Positions 8,934 through 18,311 of a stretch of 64,000 nucleotides of DNA are shown in pieces. Source of the stretch: Stenotrophomonas rhizophila (GTDB lineage: Bacteria > Pseudomonadota > Gammaproteobacteria > Xanthomonadales > Xanthomonadaceae); assembly GCF_020857975.1 (NCBI RefSeq), contig NZ_JACWUO010000007.1:172409-236408 (forward strand). Direction: 5' to 3'. The translations under genes and the position numbers were made by a program. Position 1 is the first letter of the stretch; the number at the start of each line of letters is the position of its first letter. A model generated the notes under the pieces. It did no database searches, had not been told where the DNA came from, and saw only the letters and a list, made by a program, of their open reading frames with translations.

Positions 8934-9824
8934 ATGGTCACTGACAACCTCACCCACCTGGCCGCCTTCGCCGCCGTGGCCCGCCACCGCAGCTTCCGCC
9001 GCGCCGGCGCCGAGCTGGCCCTGTCCACCTCGGCGGTGAGCTATGCCATCCGCGCGCTGGAAGAACGCCTGGGCGTGGGCCTGTTCCACCGCACCACCCG
9101 CAGCGTGGCGCTGACCGAAGCCGGCCAGCGCCTGCTCGAGCGGCTGCAGCCGGCACTGCACCAAGTGCATGATGCGCTGGAGGAAATGAACCACTTCCGC
9201 GCCGCCCCGGCCGGCCTGCTGCGCGTCAACGCCACCCGCGCTGCGGTGCCTACCCAGCTCGGCCCGCGGCTGGCGCGCTTCCTGCACGCCCATCCGGACG
9301 TGCGCCTGGAGCTGGCCCAGGACGATGGCCTGGTCGATATCGTCGCGCGCGGTTTCGATGCCGGTGTGCGCCTGCACGAGTTCGTGCCCGAAGACATGGT
9401 GGCCGTGCCGCTGGGTCCGTCGCTGCGCGGGCTGATCGTGGCCACCCCGGCCTACCTGGCCGCACGCGGCGTCCCGCAGCATCCGCAGGAGCTGGTCGCG
9501 CACGAATGCGTGCGCTTCCGCTTCGCCAGCGGCCACCTGTACAAGTGGCAGTTCGAGCGCGACGGCAAGGCGCTGGACATCGACGTACCCGGCCGGCTCA
9601 CCCTGGACGAACAATCCACCATCCTGCAGGCCGTGCTCGACGACCTGGGCCTGGCCTATGTACTGGAAGATGCCGCCCGACCGCACCTGGACAGCGGCCG
9701 GCTGCAGGCCGTGCTGGAAGACTGGAGCCCGCCGTTCGCCGGCTTCGTGCTGTATTACCCGCGCCAGCGGCAGATGTCCTCGGCGCTGCGCGCCTTCGTG
9801 GACATGCTGCGCGACAGCGCCTGA
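8934..9824 (+). CDS. LysR-family transcriptional regulator
   Basis: A 296-aa LysR regulator. The winged HTH is at residues 5-64 (FAAVARHRSFRRAGAELALSTSAVSYAIRALEERLG), and the effector-binding domain of the CrgA/AphA-like branch follows. It is divergent from the alcohol dehydrogenase gene and probably regulates it; the inducer may be an aldehyde, but this is inference from context only. Confidence 0.9.
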   Translation: MVTDNLTHLAAFAAVARHRSFRRAGAELALSTSAVSYAIRALEERLGVGLFHRTTRSVALTEAGQRLLERLQPALHQVHDALEEMNHFRAAPAGLLRVNATRAAVPTQLGPRLARFLHAHPDVRLELAQDDGLVDIVARGFDAGVRLHEFVPEDMVAVPLGPSLRGLIVATPAYLAARGVPQHPQELVAHECVRFRFASGHLYKWQFERDGKALDIDVPGRLTLDEQSTILQAVLDDLGLAYVLEDAARPHLDSGRLQAVLEDWSPPFAGFVLYYPRQRQMSSALRAFVDMLRDSA

Positions 9825-9845
9825 CCGTCGCCACGCCGGCAACCG

Positions 9846-9868
9846 GTAGTGCCGGCCGCCGGCCGGCA
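9846..9868 (+). repeat. SMAG-type palindromic repeat
   Basis: GTAG followed by TGCCGGCC-GCC-GGCCGGCA, a perfect stem, 21 bases after the LysR stop and directly before the odd ORF at 9878. Confidence 0.8.
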
Positions 9869-9877
9869 ACCCCTGCC

Positions 9878-10189
9878 ATGGGGCTTTACCACCAGCATAT
9901 TTCGGTCCTCAACAAGTTCACGGTGGCGCAGGTCATCCTCGGAGAGCCGGTTGTCGCAGTGGTGCGCCGCGAGCTACGCCGTCTTTTCCCGGAGCTCAGG
10001 ATCGAGTCGGAAGCTATCGTTGAGCTACTCAACAACGAGATACTGAAGCGGGAAGTGCTGGACGGGGAGAAGGTGAAGGATGCCCAGCAGCGCATTCGCA
10101 AGGCGTTGACGAAGAACGCCAAGACTCAGGCCAAGAAGCGTGCCGAGGGCGACGATCCCGTATCCCCTGAAGAGATGACTATCGCCTGA
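9878..10189 (+). CDS. Hypothetical protein, probably the 3' remnant of a larger gene
   Basis: A 103-aa reading frame, clearly lower in GC than its neighbours and full of charged residues (RRELRRLFPELRIES, then a Lys-rich tail KNAKTQAKKRAEG). It begins 10 bases after a SMAG repeat, with no ribosome binding site I can recognise. I think it recalls the C-terminal tail of restriction-type (HsdR_N-like) proteins, but that is from memory and weak. The composition and missing start signals suggest a leftover after a recombination at the repeat. Function unknown. Confidence 0.45.
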   Translation: MGLYHQHISVLNKFTVAQVILGEPVVAVVRRELRRLFPELRIESEAIVELLNNEILKREVLDGEKVKDAQQRIRKALTKNAKTQAKKRAEGDDPVSPEEMTIA

Positions 10190-10293
10190 TTGAGGTAATC
10201 GCGGTGGCGATCGCCACCGCGGCATCAACGGGCCGGCATCCTGTCGGCCCGATGTCATGCAGCGGACTGCTCCCGGCCCATGAGGAAACCCAC

Positions 10294-10506
10294 ATGAGCA
10301 CCGACAATAGTCCGTGCGCTCTGATGCCGTGTCCGTGCTGTGAGGTGGGGGCCTTCTTTGAGCATGGGGTCTACGAGATCTGCATTGTGTGCGGCTGGGA
10401 GGACGATCCGGTCCAGGCAGCCTTACCTGACTATGCCGGCGGAGCCAATCGAACCAGTCTCAATGCGGCCCGGCAGCGGTGGCTTTCACGGGGCTCAGCG
10501 GGTTAG
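10294..10506 (+). CDS. Small cysteine-rich CPCC-type protein
   Basis: A 70-aa protein with CPCC near residue 12 and a second cysteine pair in CIVCGWEDDPVQ, the pattern of the Cys_rich_CPCC family, likely a small metal-binding fold. The ATG at 10294 follows GAGGAAACCCAC, a fair ribosome binding site. It sits between the low-GC remnant and frmR and may belong to the same acquired patch. Role unknown. Confidence 0.7.
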   Translation: MSTDNSPCALMPCPCCEVGAFFEHGVYEICIVCGWEDDPVQAALPDYAGGANRTSLNAARQRWLSRGSAG

Positions 10507-10529
10507 CGGCCACCCGCAGACGCACCATG

Positions 10530-10550
10530 TATACTATCCCCCAGTATAGT
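10530..10550 (+). promoter_or_regulatory. FrmR-type operator upstream of the formaldehyde operon
   Basis: A dyad with 6-bp arms TATACT and AGTATA around a C-rich centre (ATCCCCC), 18 bases before the frmR start. AT-rich arms around a run of C is the known shape of CsoR/RcnR/FrmR family operators, so it is the likely autoregulatory site of FrmR. Confidence 0.75.
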
Positions 10551-10567
10551 TCTCCGGTCATTCGCCC

Positions 10568-12008
<1,441 letters not shown>

Positions 12009-12058
12009 TGGCTGCCGGCGGCGTGCCACGCGCCCGCCGCCCGGCCAGGGAGATACCC

Positions 12059-12889
12059 ATGCAACGTATCGAACACCGTGCCGCCTGCGGCGGCTGGCAG
12101 GACGTGTACCAGCACCGCTCGCAGGTACTGGACTGCGAAATGAAGGTCGCCGTCTACCTGCCCCCGCAGGCGGCCACGCAGAAACTGCCGGTGCTGTACT
12201 GGCTCAGCGGGCTGACCTGCACCGAGCAGAACTTCATCACCAAGGCCGGCGCGCAGCGGTATGCGGCCGAGCACGGGGTGATCCTGGTGGCGCCGGACAC
12301 CAGCCCGCGCGGCGACGACGTAGCCGACGCCGACGACTATGACCTGGGCAAGGGCGCCGGCTTCTACCTCAACGCCACCGAGCAGCCCTGGGCGGCGCAC
12401 TACCGCATGTACGACTACATCGTCGACGAACTGCCGGTGCTGATCGAGGCCCATCTTCCGGCCAGCGATGCACGCAGCATCAGCGGCCATTCGATGGGCG
12501 GGCATGGCGCGCTGGTGATCGCCCTGAAGAACCCGGGCCGCTACCGCAGCGTGTCGGCGTTCTCGCCGATCGTGGCGCCCACCCGCGTGCCGTGGGGCCA
12601 GGAGGCGTTCACCGCCTACCTGGGCGAAGATCGCGCCAGCTGGTCGGCCTGGGATGCCAGCGAACTGGTGGCCACCGCCCAGGAGCGCCTGCCGCTGCTG
12701 GTGGACCAGGGCGCGGGCGATGAGTTCCTCGACACCCAGCTGCAGCCGCAATGGCTGCAGGCCGCGTGCACCGCCGCCGGCCATCCGCTGCAGCTGCGCC
12801 TGCAGCCGGACTACGACCATAGTTACTACTTCATCAGCAGTTTCATTGGCGAACATATCGCGCATCACGCCAAGGCACTGCAGGGCTGA
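12059..12889 (+). CDS. frmB: S-formylglutathione hydrolase
   Basis: It hydrolyses S-formylglutathione to formate and glutathione, finishing the pathway begun by FrmA. The 276-aa alpha/beta hydrolase has the nucleophile elbow GHSMGGHGAL, an oxyanion region WLSGLTCTEQNF, and the late His in DYDHSYYF. The start ATG at 12059 follows CAGGGAGATACC, a good ribosome binding site. It is the third gene of the frm operon. Confidence 0.95.
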   Translation: MQRIEHRAACGGWQDVYQHRSQVLDCEMKVAVYLPPQAATQKLPVLYWLSGLTCTEQNFITKAGAQRYAAEHGVILVAPDTSPRGDDVADADDYDLGKGAGFYLNATEQPWAAHYRMYDYIVDELPVLIEAHLPASDARSISGHSMGGHGALVIALKNPGRYRSVSAFSPIVAPTRVPWGQEAFTAYLGEDRASWSAWDASELVATAQERLPLLVDQGAGDEFLDTQLQPQWLQAACTAAGHPLQLRLQPDYDHSYYFISSFIGEHIAHHAKALQG

Positions 12890-12899
12890 TCGCGACAGC

Positions 12900-12927
12900 G
12901 CGCAGGCGGCAATCGTGCTGCCTGCGC
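12900..12927 (+). terminator. Possible hairpin terminator after frmB
   Basis: GCGCAGGC and GCCTGCGC pair across a 12-base centre that extends the stem further with one G-U. There is no T run, so it may only protect the 3' end. Confidence 0.4.
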
Positions 12928-12952
12928 GGTGGGTCACAGCGATGGGTTAGGA

Positions 12953-13207
12953 ACTGGCGCTAATATCGACAGCTACATCGGTGGAAGTGCGACGTCGGTA
13001 TGCCTGGGCCGGGGGTGCGGTTCGTCTTTGCGCCTGATGAAGAGGCTGCCGCCCGTCACTTGATAGTCCAACTCATACAGGCTGGCCTCAACTTCGAGAC
13101 GCAGCCATCTCGGTTGAGGCAGACAGATGCACCCCCCTTTTATGGGGAAGGTCATCTTTCAAGAGAGGTGGATGCTCGTCAGCCCGTGTCATGCTGCGGC
13201 CGACTAA
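12953..13207 (+). pseudogene. Broken copy of the immunity-like gene family
   Basis: Residues read from 13000 (MPGPGVRFVFAPDEEAAA, then IVQLIQAGLNFETQPSRLRQT) match the C-terminal half of the intact gene at 14043. The homologous reading continues past a C/T run at 13132-13141 only after a +1 shift, giving FMGKVIFQERWMLV, and ends at the TAA at 13205-13207. A second shift of about 4 bases lies near 12980. The N-terminal half is missing. This is a decayed, 5'-truncated paralogue at the left edge of the effector locus. Confidence 0.8.
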
Positions 13208-13431
13208 TAATTGATTTCTGGGGCTCAATGTCCTGAAGATCATCATTCGGGTTGATGCAATGTATAGCCGCAACCGATCATGGGAAATGAGCTCTATGTC
13301 TCCTGTGGACTGATTTCGACTATGTCAGTATGCGGACGTCGAGCAGGAGCTCGGCTGTGGTCGTGTCGATTGCGCGCAGGTTCCGGGCGGAACGATTGTT
13401 GTGTGGCGCTGTCCGCAGAGGTCAGTGCACC

Positions 13432-13920
13432 ATGCGAATTTCCGGTGTCAGGGTGCATATTGGGAAAACTAGAGGGCTGGAGATGAGTGGGACGTTCGAT
13501 TGGGTCGAGTTCCCTGAGGGTCGTGCGAGGTTCTCGGGTATTCGCCGTGGCTGGGATGAGCAGGGGCGGCATACGTTCTCGATTGAACTCCGGGGCGCCG
13601 AGTACTTTGGTCAGATCAAGCGCAATTTCCCAAAGAACGATGACGACTACGAGGTCGCTATCGATGCGTTCGGCTATGGGCTTGGAGAGACTGTCGGGAT
13701 GCCCGGGCCTGGTGTGCGGGATGTTTTTACTGCTGACGAGGTTGTCATTGCCAAGGCGCTGGTGACTGGGCTTGTTCAAGCCGGGTTTGAATTCGTTGAG
13801 CCTCCCAGTATCTTCTTGGTAAGGAATATCGCTAACTTCACGGGAAGGATCCTGTTCGACGAGGATTGGGTGCTGGCTGCTCATCGGCCTGTCCGAATGG
13901 CGGATTGCTCTACTTTTTGA
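13432..13920 (+). CDS. Probable effector-immunity protein, paralogue 1
   Basis: A 162-aa soluble protein of no family I can name. It shares the patterns FPEGRARF, RGWDE, IELRGAEYFG.IKR, the central IDAFGYG and MPGPGVRDVF, and the C-terminal ILFDEDWVLAA with the neighbour at 14043. There is no signal peptide or lipobox, so it is probably cytoplasmic. I chose the ATG at 13432 (MRISGVRV, parallel to MKIGDFEV of the neighbour); an internal ATG at 13483 after GAGGGCTGG is also possible. Position upstream of an XVIPCD-type effector gene suggests immunity. GC is visibly below the window average. Confidence 0.68.
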   Translation: MRISGVRVHIGKTRGLEMSGTFDWVEFPEGRARFSGIRRGWDEQGRHTFSIELRGAEYFGQIKRNFPKNDDDYEVAIDAFGYGLGETVGMPGPGVRDVFTADEVVIAKALVTGLVQAGFEFVEPPSIFLVRNIANFTGRILFDEDWVLAAHRPVRMADCSTF

Positions 13921-14017
13921 GATGCCTCGTATCGTGCCGGAGTTGCGCTAGTGCCGATCAATCTAAATGATTCCCAGAGACTATGGTTGCTTAATATAGA
14001 TATTGGTGCAGGGTGGT

Positions 14018-14037
14018 GTCATTTTAGAAAAAATGAC
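14018..14037 (+). promoter_or_regulatory. Hairpin just before the start of paralogue 2
   Basis: GTCATTTT and AAAATGAC form a perfect 8-bp stem with the loop AGAA, ending 5 bases before the GTG start at 14043. No Shine-Dalgarno motif is visible there. It could affect initiation or be a processing site. Confidence 0.45.
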
Positions 14038-14042
14038 ATGCC

Positions 14043-14486
14043 GTGAAAATTGGGGATTTTGAAGTGAATAATACATTCGGGTGGATTTGTTTTCCTGAAG
14101 GACGTGCGCGATTTGGTGGGGGAGTCCGCGGGTGGGATGAACTCGGCCATGAGACGTTCGCTCTAGAGCTTCGTGGAAGGGAGTACTTCGGCGAGATCAA
14201 GCGGGTATATCTGGAAAATCACAATGATTTCAATATTGTGATCGACTCTTTCGGGTACAGATCCGAAAGGGACGTCAGCATGCCTGGCACGGATGTGCGA
14301 GAGGTTTTTTCGTCAGCTGAAGAAATTACGGCTCGAGTCATGATCGTCCAGCTCATCCAGGCTGGCCTCAAGTTCGAGACACCGCCATCCCGGTTAAGGC
14401 AGACAGAGACATCCCATTTCATGGGAGAGGTAATTTTTAGCGAGGGATGGATGCTCGTCAGGGCAGTTGACGGTCGGAGGACGTAA
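14043..14486 (+). CDS. Probable effector-immunity protein, paralogue 2
   Basis: A 147-aa cytoplasmic-type protein, close paralogue of the gene at 13432 and parent type of the broken copy at 12953. It starts with GTG (MKIGDFEVNN) and contains FPEGRARFGGGVRGWDE, LRGREYFGEIKR, IDSFGYRSE and VIFSEGWMLV. Its TAA stop overlaps the ATG of the next gene (TAATG at 14484-14488), so it is translationally coupled to the large effector gene. Tight coupling upstream of the toxin suits an immunity protein. No known domain recognised. Confidence 0.72.
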   Translation: MKIGDFEVNNTFGWICFPEGRARFGGGVRGWDELGHETFALELRGREYFGEIKRVYLENHNDFNIVIDSFGYRSERDVSMPGTDVREVFSSAEEITARVMIVQLIQAGLKFETPPSRLRQTETSHFMGEVIFSEGWMLVRAVDGRRT

Positions 14487-16663
14487 TGGCTGATTACTCG
14501 GCTCATATCGCGCAGATCAATCAGTCGAGTTCTCTTGAAGAAATTCGGAGAATTGCACGTCAGTTTTCGGCTCAGGCAGTCGGTGAAGGGGGGATTCTCT
14601 ACAGCCGACCAGTGGGGAACGTGAACTCCGAGACGATTGCGCTTGAGCTTGCTGAGAAATCTGGCGCCCCAATAATAAACAAGACGCCTCGCGCTGCATT
14701 TCTGTCGGATGGAGATGTCCGTATTGCGGTAACTGCATCTTCGGAAAGACTATTTGTTGCGCAGGGGTATGCTGCTGAATTTGCGGAAAAACTGGCTATT
14801 AGTTTTCAGTATGGCGACCCGAAGGCCGCTGCCAATTCTCTCACCTCGCTGGATGAGTGCCTCTGGGGAGATGCGTCTAGAGAGTTCGCCGCTTCCTTGC
14901 GCGGCGATATCAAGGTAGTTGCTTCCACGGCAAACATGGAACGTGTCTTCGGCAAGGTTGAGCTCCCGGCCATCCTGGACAACCCGAATGTCCAGACATT
15001 GGGCGGCCGGTCAGTGACAGAGCTGCGCGCTATAGCTGCAAGGGATGGCATGCCGGCGTTGCTGGATCCAGTCCAGGCGCAGTTCCTGGGTGCGGCCCCT
15101 CGCGGCATCTACACAGTGCCTGGCGAACTCTCGGTCATGGGGGCGCCCGTAACGCTCTCGCGCGAGTTCGCCGATGCCATGGGCGTCGATTCCAGCAGGT
15201 TCCTCCCCGCCGCCAATCTGTCGACCTCCGGCGCGGTGGTGCGCGCCGATATCGACATGGCACTTCGGGTTGCGCAGGATGAAGTCAGTGTCATGCGTGG
15301 ATCGGTACTGCGGGAGCATCCGCAGACGCAGAGCATCCGCCTTCCTGGCGCTGCGGTTGAAGAGGTGGCGTCCAGGCCGGCACCTGCGGAGAGAGTTACT
15401 GTCCATTCCGGTGGCAGCCCCGGCCTCAAAGCCGCCGGCATCGCCGGCACCGCGCTGCTGGCCCACGACTTCGCCACCTCCGGCCACAAGTGGGTGCAAC
15501 TGCAGTCGCAGGGCAACCAGACCGGTGCGGACTCCACCGCCGCGCATTTTGTCGGCCGCAATGTCGGCGGCGCGATGGGCGGCTTCGTGGCCGGCGCCGG
15601 AGTGGGCCTGCTGAGTGGTTCCTGGACCGGTCCGGTTGCGCTGGGTGCCGGGCTCGGTGGCGGGGTGATCGGCGCCTACATGGGCGAACGCTGGGCCGAA
15701 CAGAAGGATATCGACCGGATCTACACGCAGGAAGATCCGCTGGGCCGGGTGTGGACGCGCCAGCCGGGCGATGCCGACGGGCGCTGGCTGCGCGCTGCGC
15801 ACCAGCAGCAGGTACAGACCACCGCGCTGGGCGGCGAGGTAGAGGTGCGGCCGGTGCAGACCGCGCTGGGCGAGGATGTGTACTTCCGCGAGCAGTACGT
15901 GGCCACCGGGCGGCTGGAGCGGCTGTTGAACTATCAGGCCGCCAACGCCTCTTATGAGCTGGGTCTGACCAACCCGCCGCCGCCGAAGGATCCCTACCGG
16001 CTGGACGCCAGCGCGCAGACGCAGCCGCCGCGCGCGCCGTTCGAGCAGCAGCGCGACTTCGTGCGCGATGCACAGTCCGGGCAGTGGCAGTTGGAGATCA
16101 AGGAACTGCTGGATGGTCGTGTTCCCAGCATCCACAGGCATGCGGTGGAGTCCGAACGCGCGCTGGACCTGGACCAGCAGGCGCGCACGGTGATCGCGCA
16201 GAACGCGGCCAATACGCCGGCGGCGATGGCGGCACGTTACGAGGTGGCCCATGCGCAGGGCCGCTGGAGCGACTTCGACCCGGCGCTGCCGCCGGCGATC
16301 CGCGCCGCGCAGGCGCAGGCCGATACGCTGCGGGCCAGCGACGGCAATGCGTACACGCGCCAGGACGATGGCCAGTGGGTACGCGGCGGGCGGGTGTTCG
16401 ACAGCACCGCCACGCTCAACCTGCGCGACGAACTGGAACTGACCTGGCAGAGCCAGCAGGCCGGCGTGCAGGACACCCGGGCGATGGCCCGGGAGGTGGC
16501 GGCCACCCTGCAGCTGGCCCCGGAAGGCGTGCGCGCGCAGCTGGCGGCGCTGTATGCCCAGCACGGTATCGAACGCAGCGAAGCGCAGCTCGCTGCCAGT
16601 GCCGCCACGGTGGAACACCACCATGCCCGCGATGGGCTGCACACGACTTCACCCTGGCACTGA
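14486..16663 (+). CDS. Probable type IV secretion antibacterial effector, toxin-bearing protein
   Basis: A 725-aa protein in three parts. Residues 1-300 are lower in GC and match nothing I can name; this is the likely toxin domain. Residues 305-405 hold a glycine-rich, membrane-like stretch (VGGAMGGFVAGAGVGLLSG, then ALGAGLGGGVIGAYMG). Residues 405-725 are a hydrophilic Gln- and Ala-rich region with GRVWTRQPGDADGRW, of a kind that I recall from xanthomonad effectors. It ends one base into the next gene (TGATG), which carries the XVIPCD-like signal missing here. The base composition changes near 15,400, so the toxin part was probably swapped in. The target is unknown; immunity proteins without signal peptides point to the cytoplasm. 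Confidence 0.65.
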   Translation: MADYSAHIAQINQSSSLEEIRRIARQFSAQAVGEGGILYSRPVGNVNSETIALELAEKSGAPIINKTPRAAFLSDGDVRIAVTASSERLFVAQGYAAEFAEKLAISFQYGDPKAAANSLTSLDECLWGDASREFAASLRGDIKVVASTANMERVFGKVELPAILDNPNVQTLGGRSVTELRAIAARDGMPALLDPVQAQFLGAAPRGIYTVPGELSVMGAPVTLSREFADAMGVDSSRFLPAANLSTSGAVVRADIDMALRVAQDEVSVMRGSVLREHPQTQSIRLPGAAVEEVASRPAPAERVTVHSGGSPGLKAAGIAGTALLAHDFATSGHKWVQLQSQGNQTGADSTAAHFVGRNVGGAMGGFVAGAGVGLLSGSWTGPVALGAGLGGGVIGAYMGERWAEQKDIDRIYTQEDPLGRVWTRQPGDADGRWLRAAHQQQVQTTALGGEVEVRPVQTALGEDVYFREQYVATGRLERLLNYQAANASYELGLTNPPPPKDPYRLDASAQTQPPRAPFEQQRDFVRDAQSGQWQLEIKELLDGRVPSIHRHAVESERALDLDQQARTVIAQNAANTPAAMAARYEVAHAQGRWSDFDPALPPAIRAAQAQADTLRASDGNAYTRQDDGQWVRGGRVFDSTATLNLRDELELTWQSQQAGVQDTRAMAREVAATLQLAPEGVRAQLAALYAQHGIERSEAQLAASAATVEHHHARDGLHTTSPWH

Positions 16664-18138
16664 TGCCCGACCCGCGCACGCATGCGCCCAGCGCGGACAG
16701 CGCCATTGCCAGCTTCGCCGCCGACGGCGGCAACCGCATGCTGCTCAGGAGCACCACCACCGCCGAGGAGGTCGCGCAGCTGCAGGCGCTGCGCGTACCG
16801 GGTGGCGCGGACGGGGACAACCCGCTGCCCGATGCACTGGAACTGCGCATCGATGCGCTGTCGCCGCAGCAGCGCGAGGCTTACCAGCAGGCGCTGCGCG
16901 AAGCCAACCGGCAGGGCGTGTCCGCCCCGGAAGCGCAACAGGCGGCCAGCTTTGCGGCGGCCAACCTGCATGCGCCGCCGGCGGAAGCGACTCGGGCGCC
17001 GCAGGCGGTGGTCGAACTGGAGCGGCAGCGCGATGCGCCTGGCCCGCCTGCCGCTGCGGCGCAGACGGTGCCATCCGGGCCGCCGCCGAGCGTGCCCCAC
17101 AGCATCCCGGCGCACCTCGCAGCGGCCGGACCGGTCGCGCAACCTGATGCTCCCCAGCCCCGTTACGAGCGGGAAACGCCGCCGGCACCGGCCGCCACCG
17201 AACATGCCGCCCCGCCACAGCCACCGGCCAGCCAGCTGGCTGCCGGGCAGGCCACGCCAACGCCTGGGGCGCCGCCCGCGCCGGAGCATCCGCTCCCACC
17301 TGCCCAGCCCCAGGACACAACGCGGCAGGCGGCTGCGCCAACTGCGGGCAAGCCGCTGGCATCGCCGTCGCGACCGGACATGCCCGCCGAGGCCATGCAG
17401 CGCCAGATCGCCGACGATCACATTCATCAACATCCCGGGCTGTCGGGCATCACGGCAGCCTCCGTGCAGGGCGCACCGATGCGCCCGTTGCCGGACGCGG
17501 CAGCGCAGGCCACGCCTGCCCCGGCGATCACGCCGGATATCCTTCAGGAACGACAGCACCCGCCGGCACAGCATTCCGCGCCAGCCTCCGCGACGGACGC
17601 GCGCCCGCATACCGGCACCGAAAGCCCGCACAGCACGCACCGGGAAAGCACGTACCTGCAAAGCACACCACCTCCCGCCGCGCCCGCCACGCCCGCACCG
17701 GCGTTGACGCCAATGCAGGCCGGCCATCCCGACCACGCGCTCTACCAGCAGGTGCGCGACGGGGTAGCCGCCCTGGACGCCAAACACGGGCGCCAATTCG
17801 ATGTGACCAGCGAACGCATGACCGCCAGCCTGCTGGTGCTGGCCAAGGGCAGCGGGCTGGAGCGGGTGGACCATGTGCTGCTCAGCAATCCCACTGCCCA
17901 GCTGCCGGCCGCGCACAACGTGTTCGTGGTGCAGGGCGAGCTGAACGATCCGGCGCACCAGCGTGCGTTGATGCCCACGCTGCAGGCCGCGCAGACCCCG
18001 GTGGACGAATCGCTGCAGCAGTTCGATGTGGTCAGCCGCGAGCAGCAGCAACGCCTGCAGGCGCAGCAGCTGGAACAGCAGCTGCATGACGAGCGCGAGC
18101 AGCAGGTCATCCAGTCGCGTGCGGCCAGCATGGGCTGA
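16663..18138 (+). CDS. XVIPCD-like type IV secretion effector or carrier protein
   Basis: A 491-aa protein. Residues 1-110 are helical and Ala/Gln-rich, residues 110-350 a Pro/Ala-rich linker, and residues 352-491 match the XVIPCD pattern: GHPDHALYQQVRDGVAALD, RMTASLLVLAKGSGLERVDHVL, HNVFVVQGELNDPAHQRA, and a Gln-rich tail. XVIPCD is the VirD4-binding secretion signal of Xanthomonadales antibacterial effectors. The ATG overlaps the previous stop (TGATG). No catalytic domain is evident, so it may be the secretion half of a two-gene effector. No VirB genes lie in this window. Confidence 0.75.
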   Translation: MPDPRTHAPSADSAIASFAADGGNRMLLRSTTTAEEVAQLQALRVPGGADGDNPLPDALELRIDALSPQQREAYQQALREANRQGVSAPEAQQAASFAAANLHAPPAEATRAPQAVVELERQRDAPGPPAAAAQTVPSGPPPSVPHSIPAHLAAAGPVAQPDAPQPRYERETPPAPAATEHAAPPQPPASQLAAGQATPTPGAPPAPEHPLPPAQPQDTTRQAAAPTAGKPLASPSRPDMPAEAMQRQIADDHIHQHPGLSGITAASVQGAPMRPLPDAAAQATPAPAITPDILQERQHPPAQHSAPASATDARPHTGTESPHSTHRESTYLQSTPPPAAPATPAPALTPMQAGHPDHALYQQVRDGVAALDAKHGRQFDVTSERMTASLLVLAKGSGLERVDHVLLSNPTAQLPAAHNVFVVQGELNDPAHQRALMPTLQAAQTPVDESLQQFDVVSREQQQRLQAQQLEQQLHDEREQQVIQSRAASMG

Positions 18139-18311
18139 GGCACGGCTGCGCGCGACCGCTGCCGCCGCTTGAATCGCGTCGGCGCTGCTGAGACGATTCC
18201 CCGCCGGTGTCCGGCAGCAGCGGTTCGGCGCCGCCGGCGGCATGACCGTCTGGATCGGGATGGATCTATCGGCCGGCCCATGGTGCGGCCGCCACACACG
18301 GAGGTAGCGGC

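Noticed and set aside
8829..9869. N-terminal extension of the alcohol dehydrogenase to 700 residues
   Set aside because: The extra part is antisense to the LysR gene; the dehydrogenase has a normal start at 8828 with family-typical N-terminus.
13207..13431. Possible further immunity gene between the broken and the first intact copy
   Set aside because: No frame in these 225 bases resembles the family, and short frames there lack start signals. I see only the probable promoter region of the 13432 gene.
16561..16665. A frameshift or nonsense mutation joining the two effector genes into one
   Set aside because: The TGATG overlap and the plausible N-terminus of the second protein look like two genuine coupled genes. 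I kept the split-effector idea as a finding instead of calling a pseudogene.
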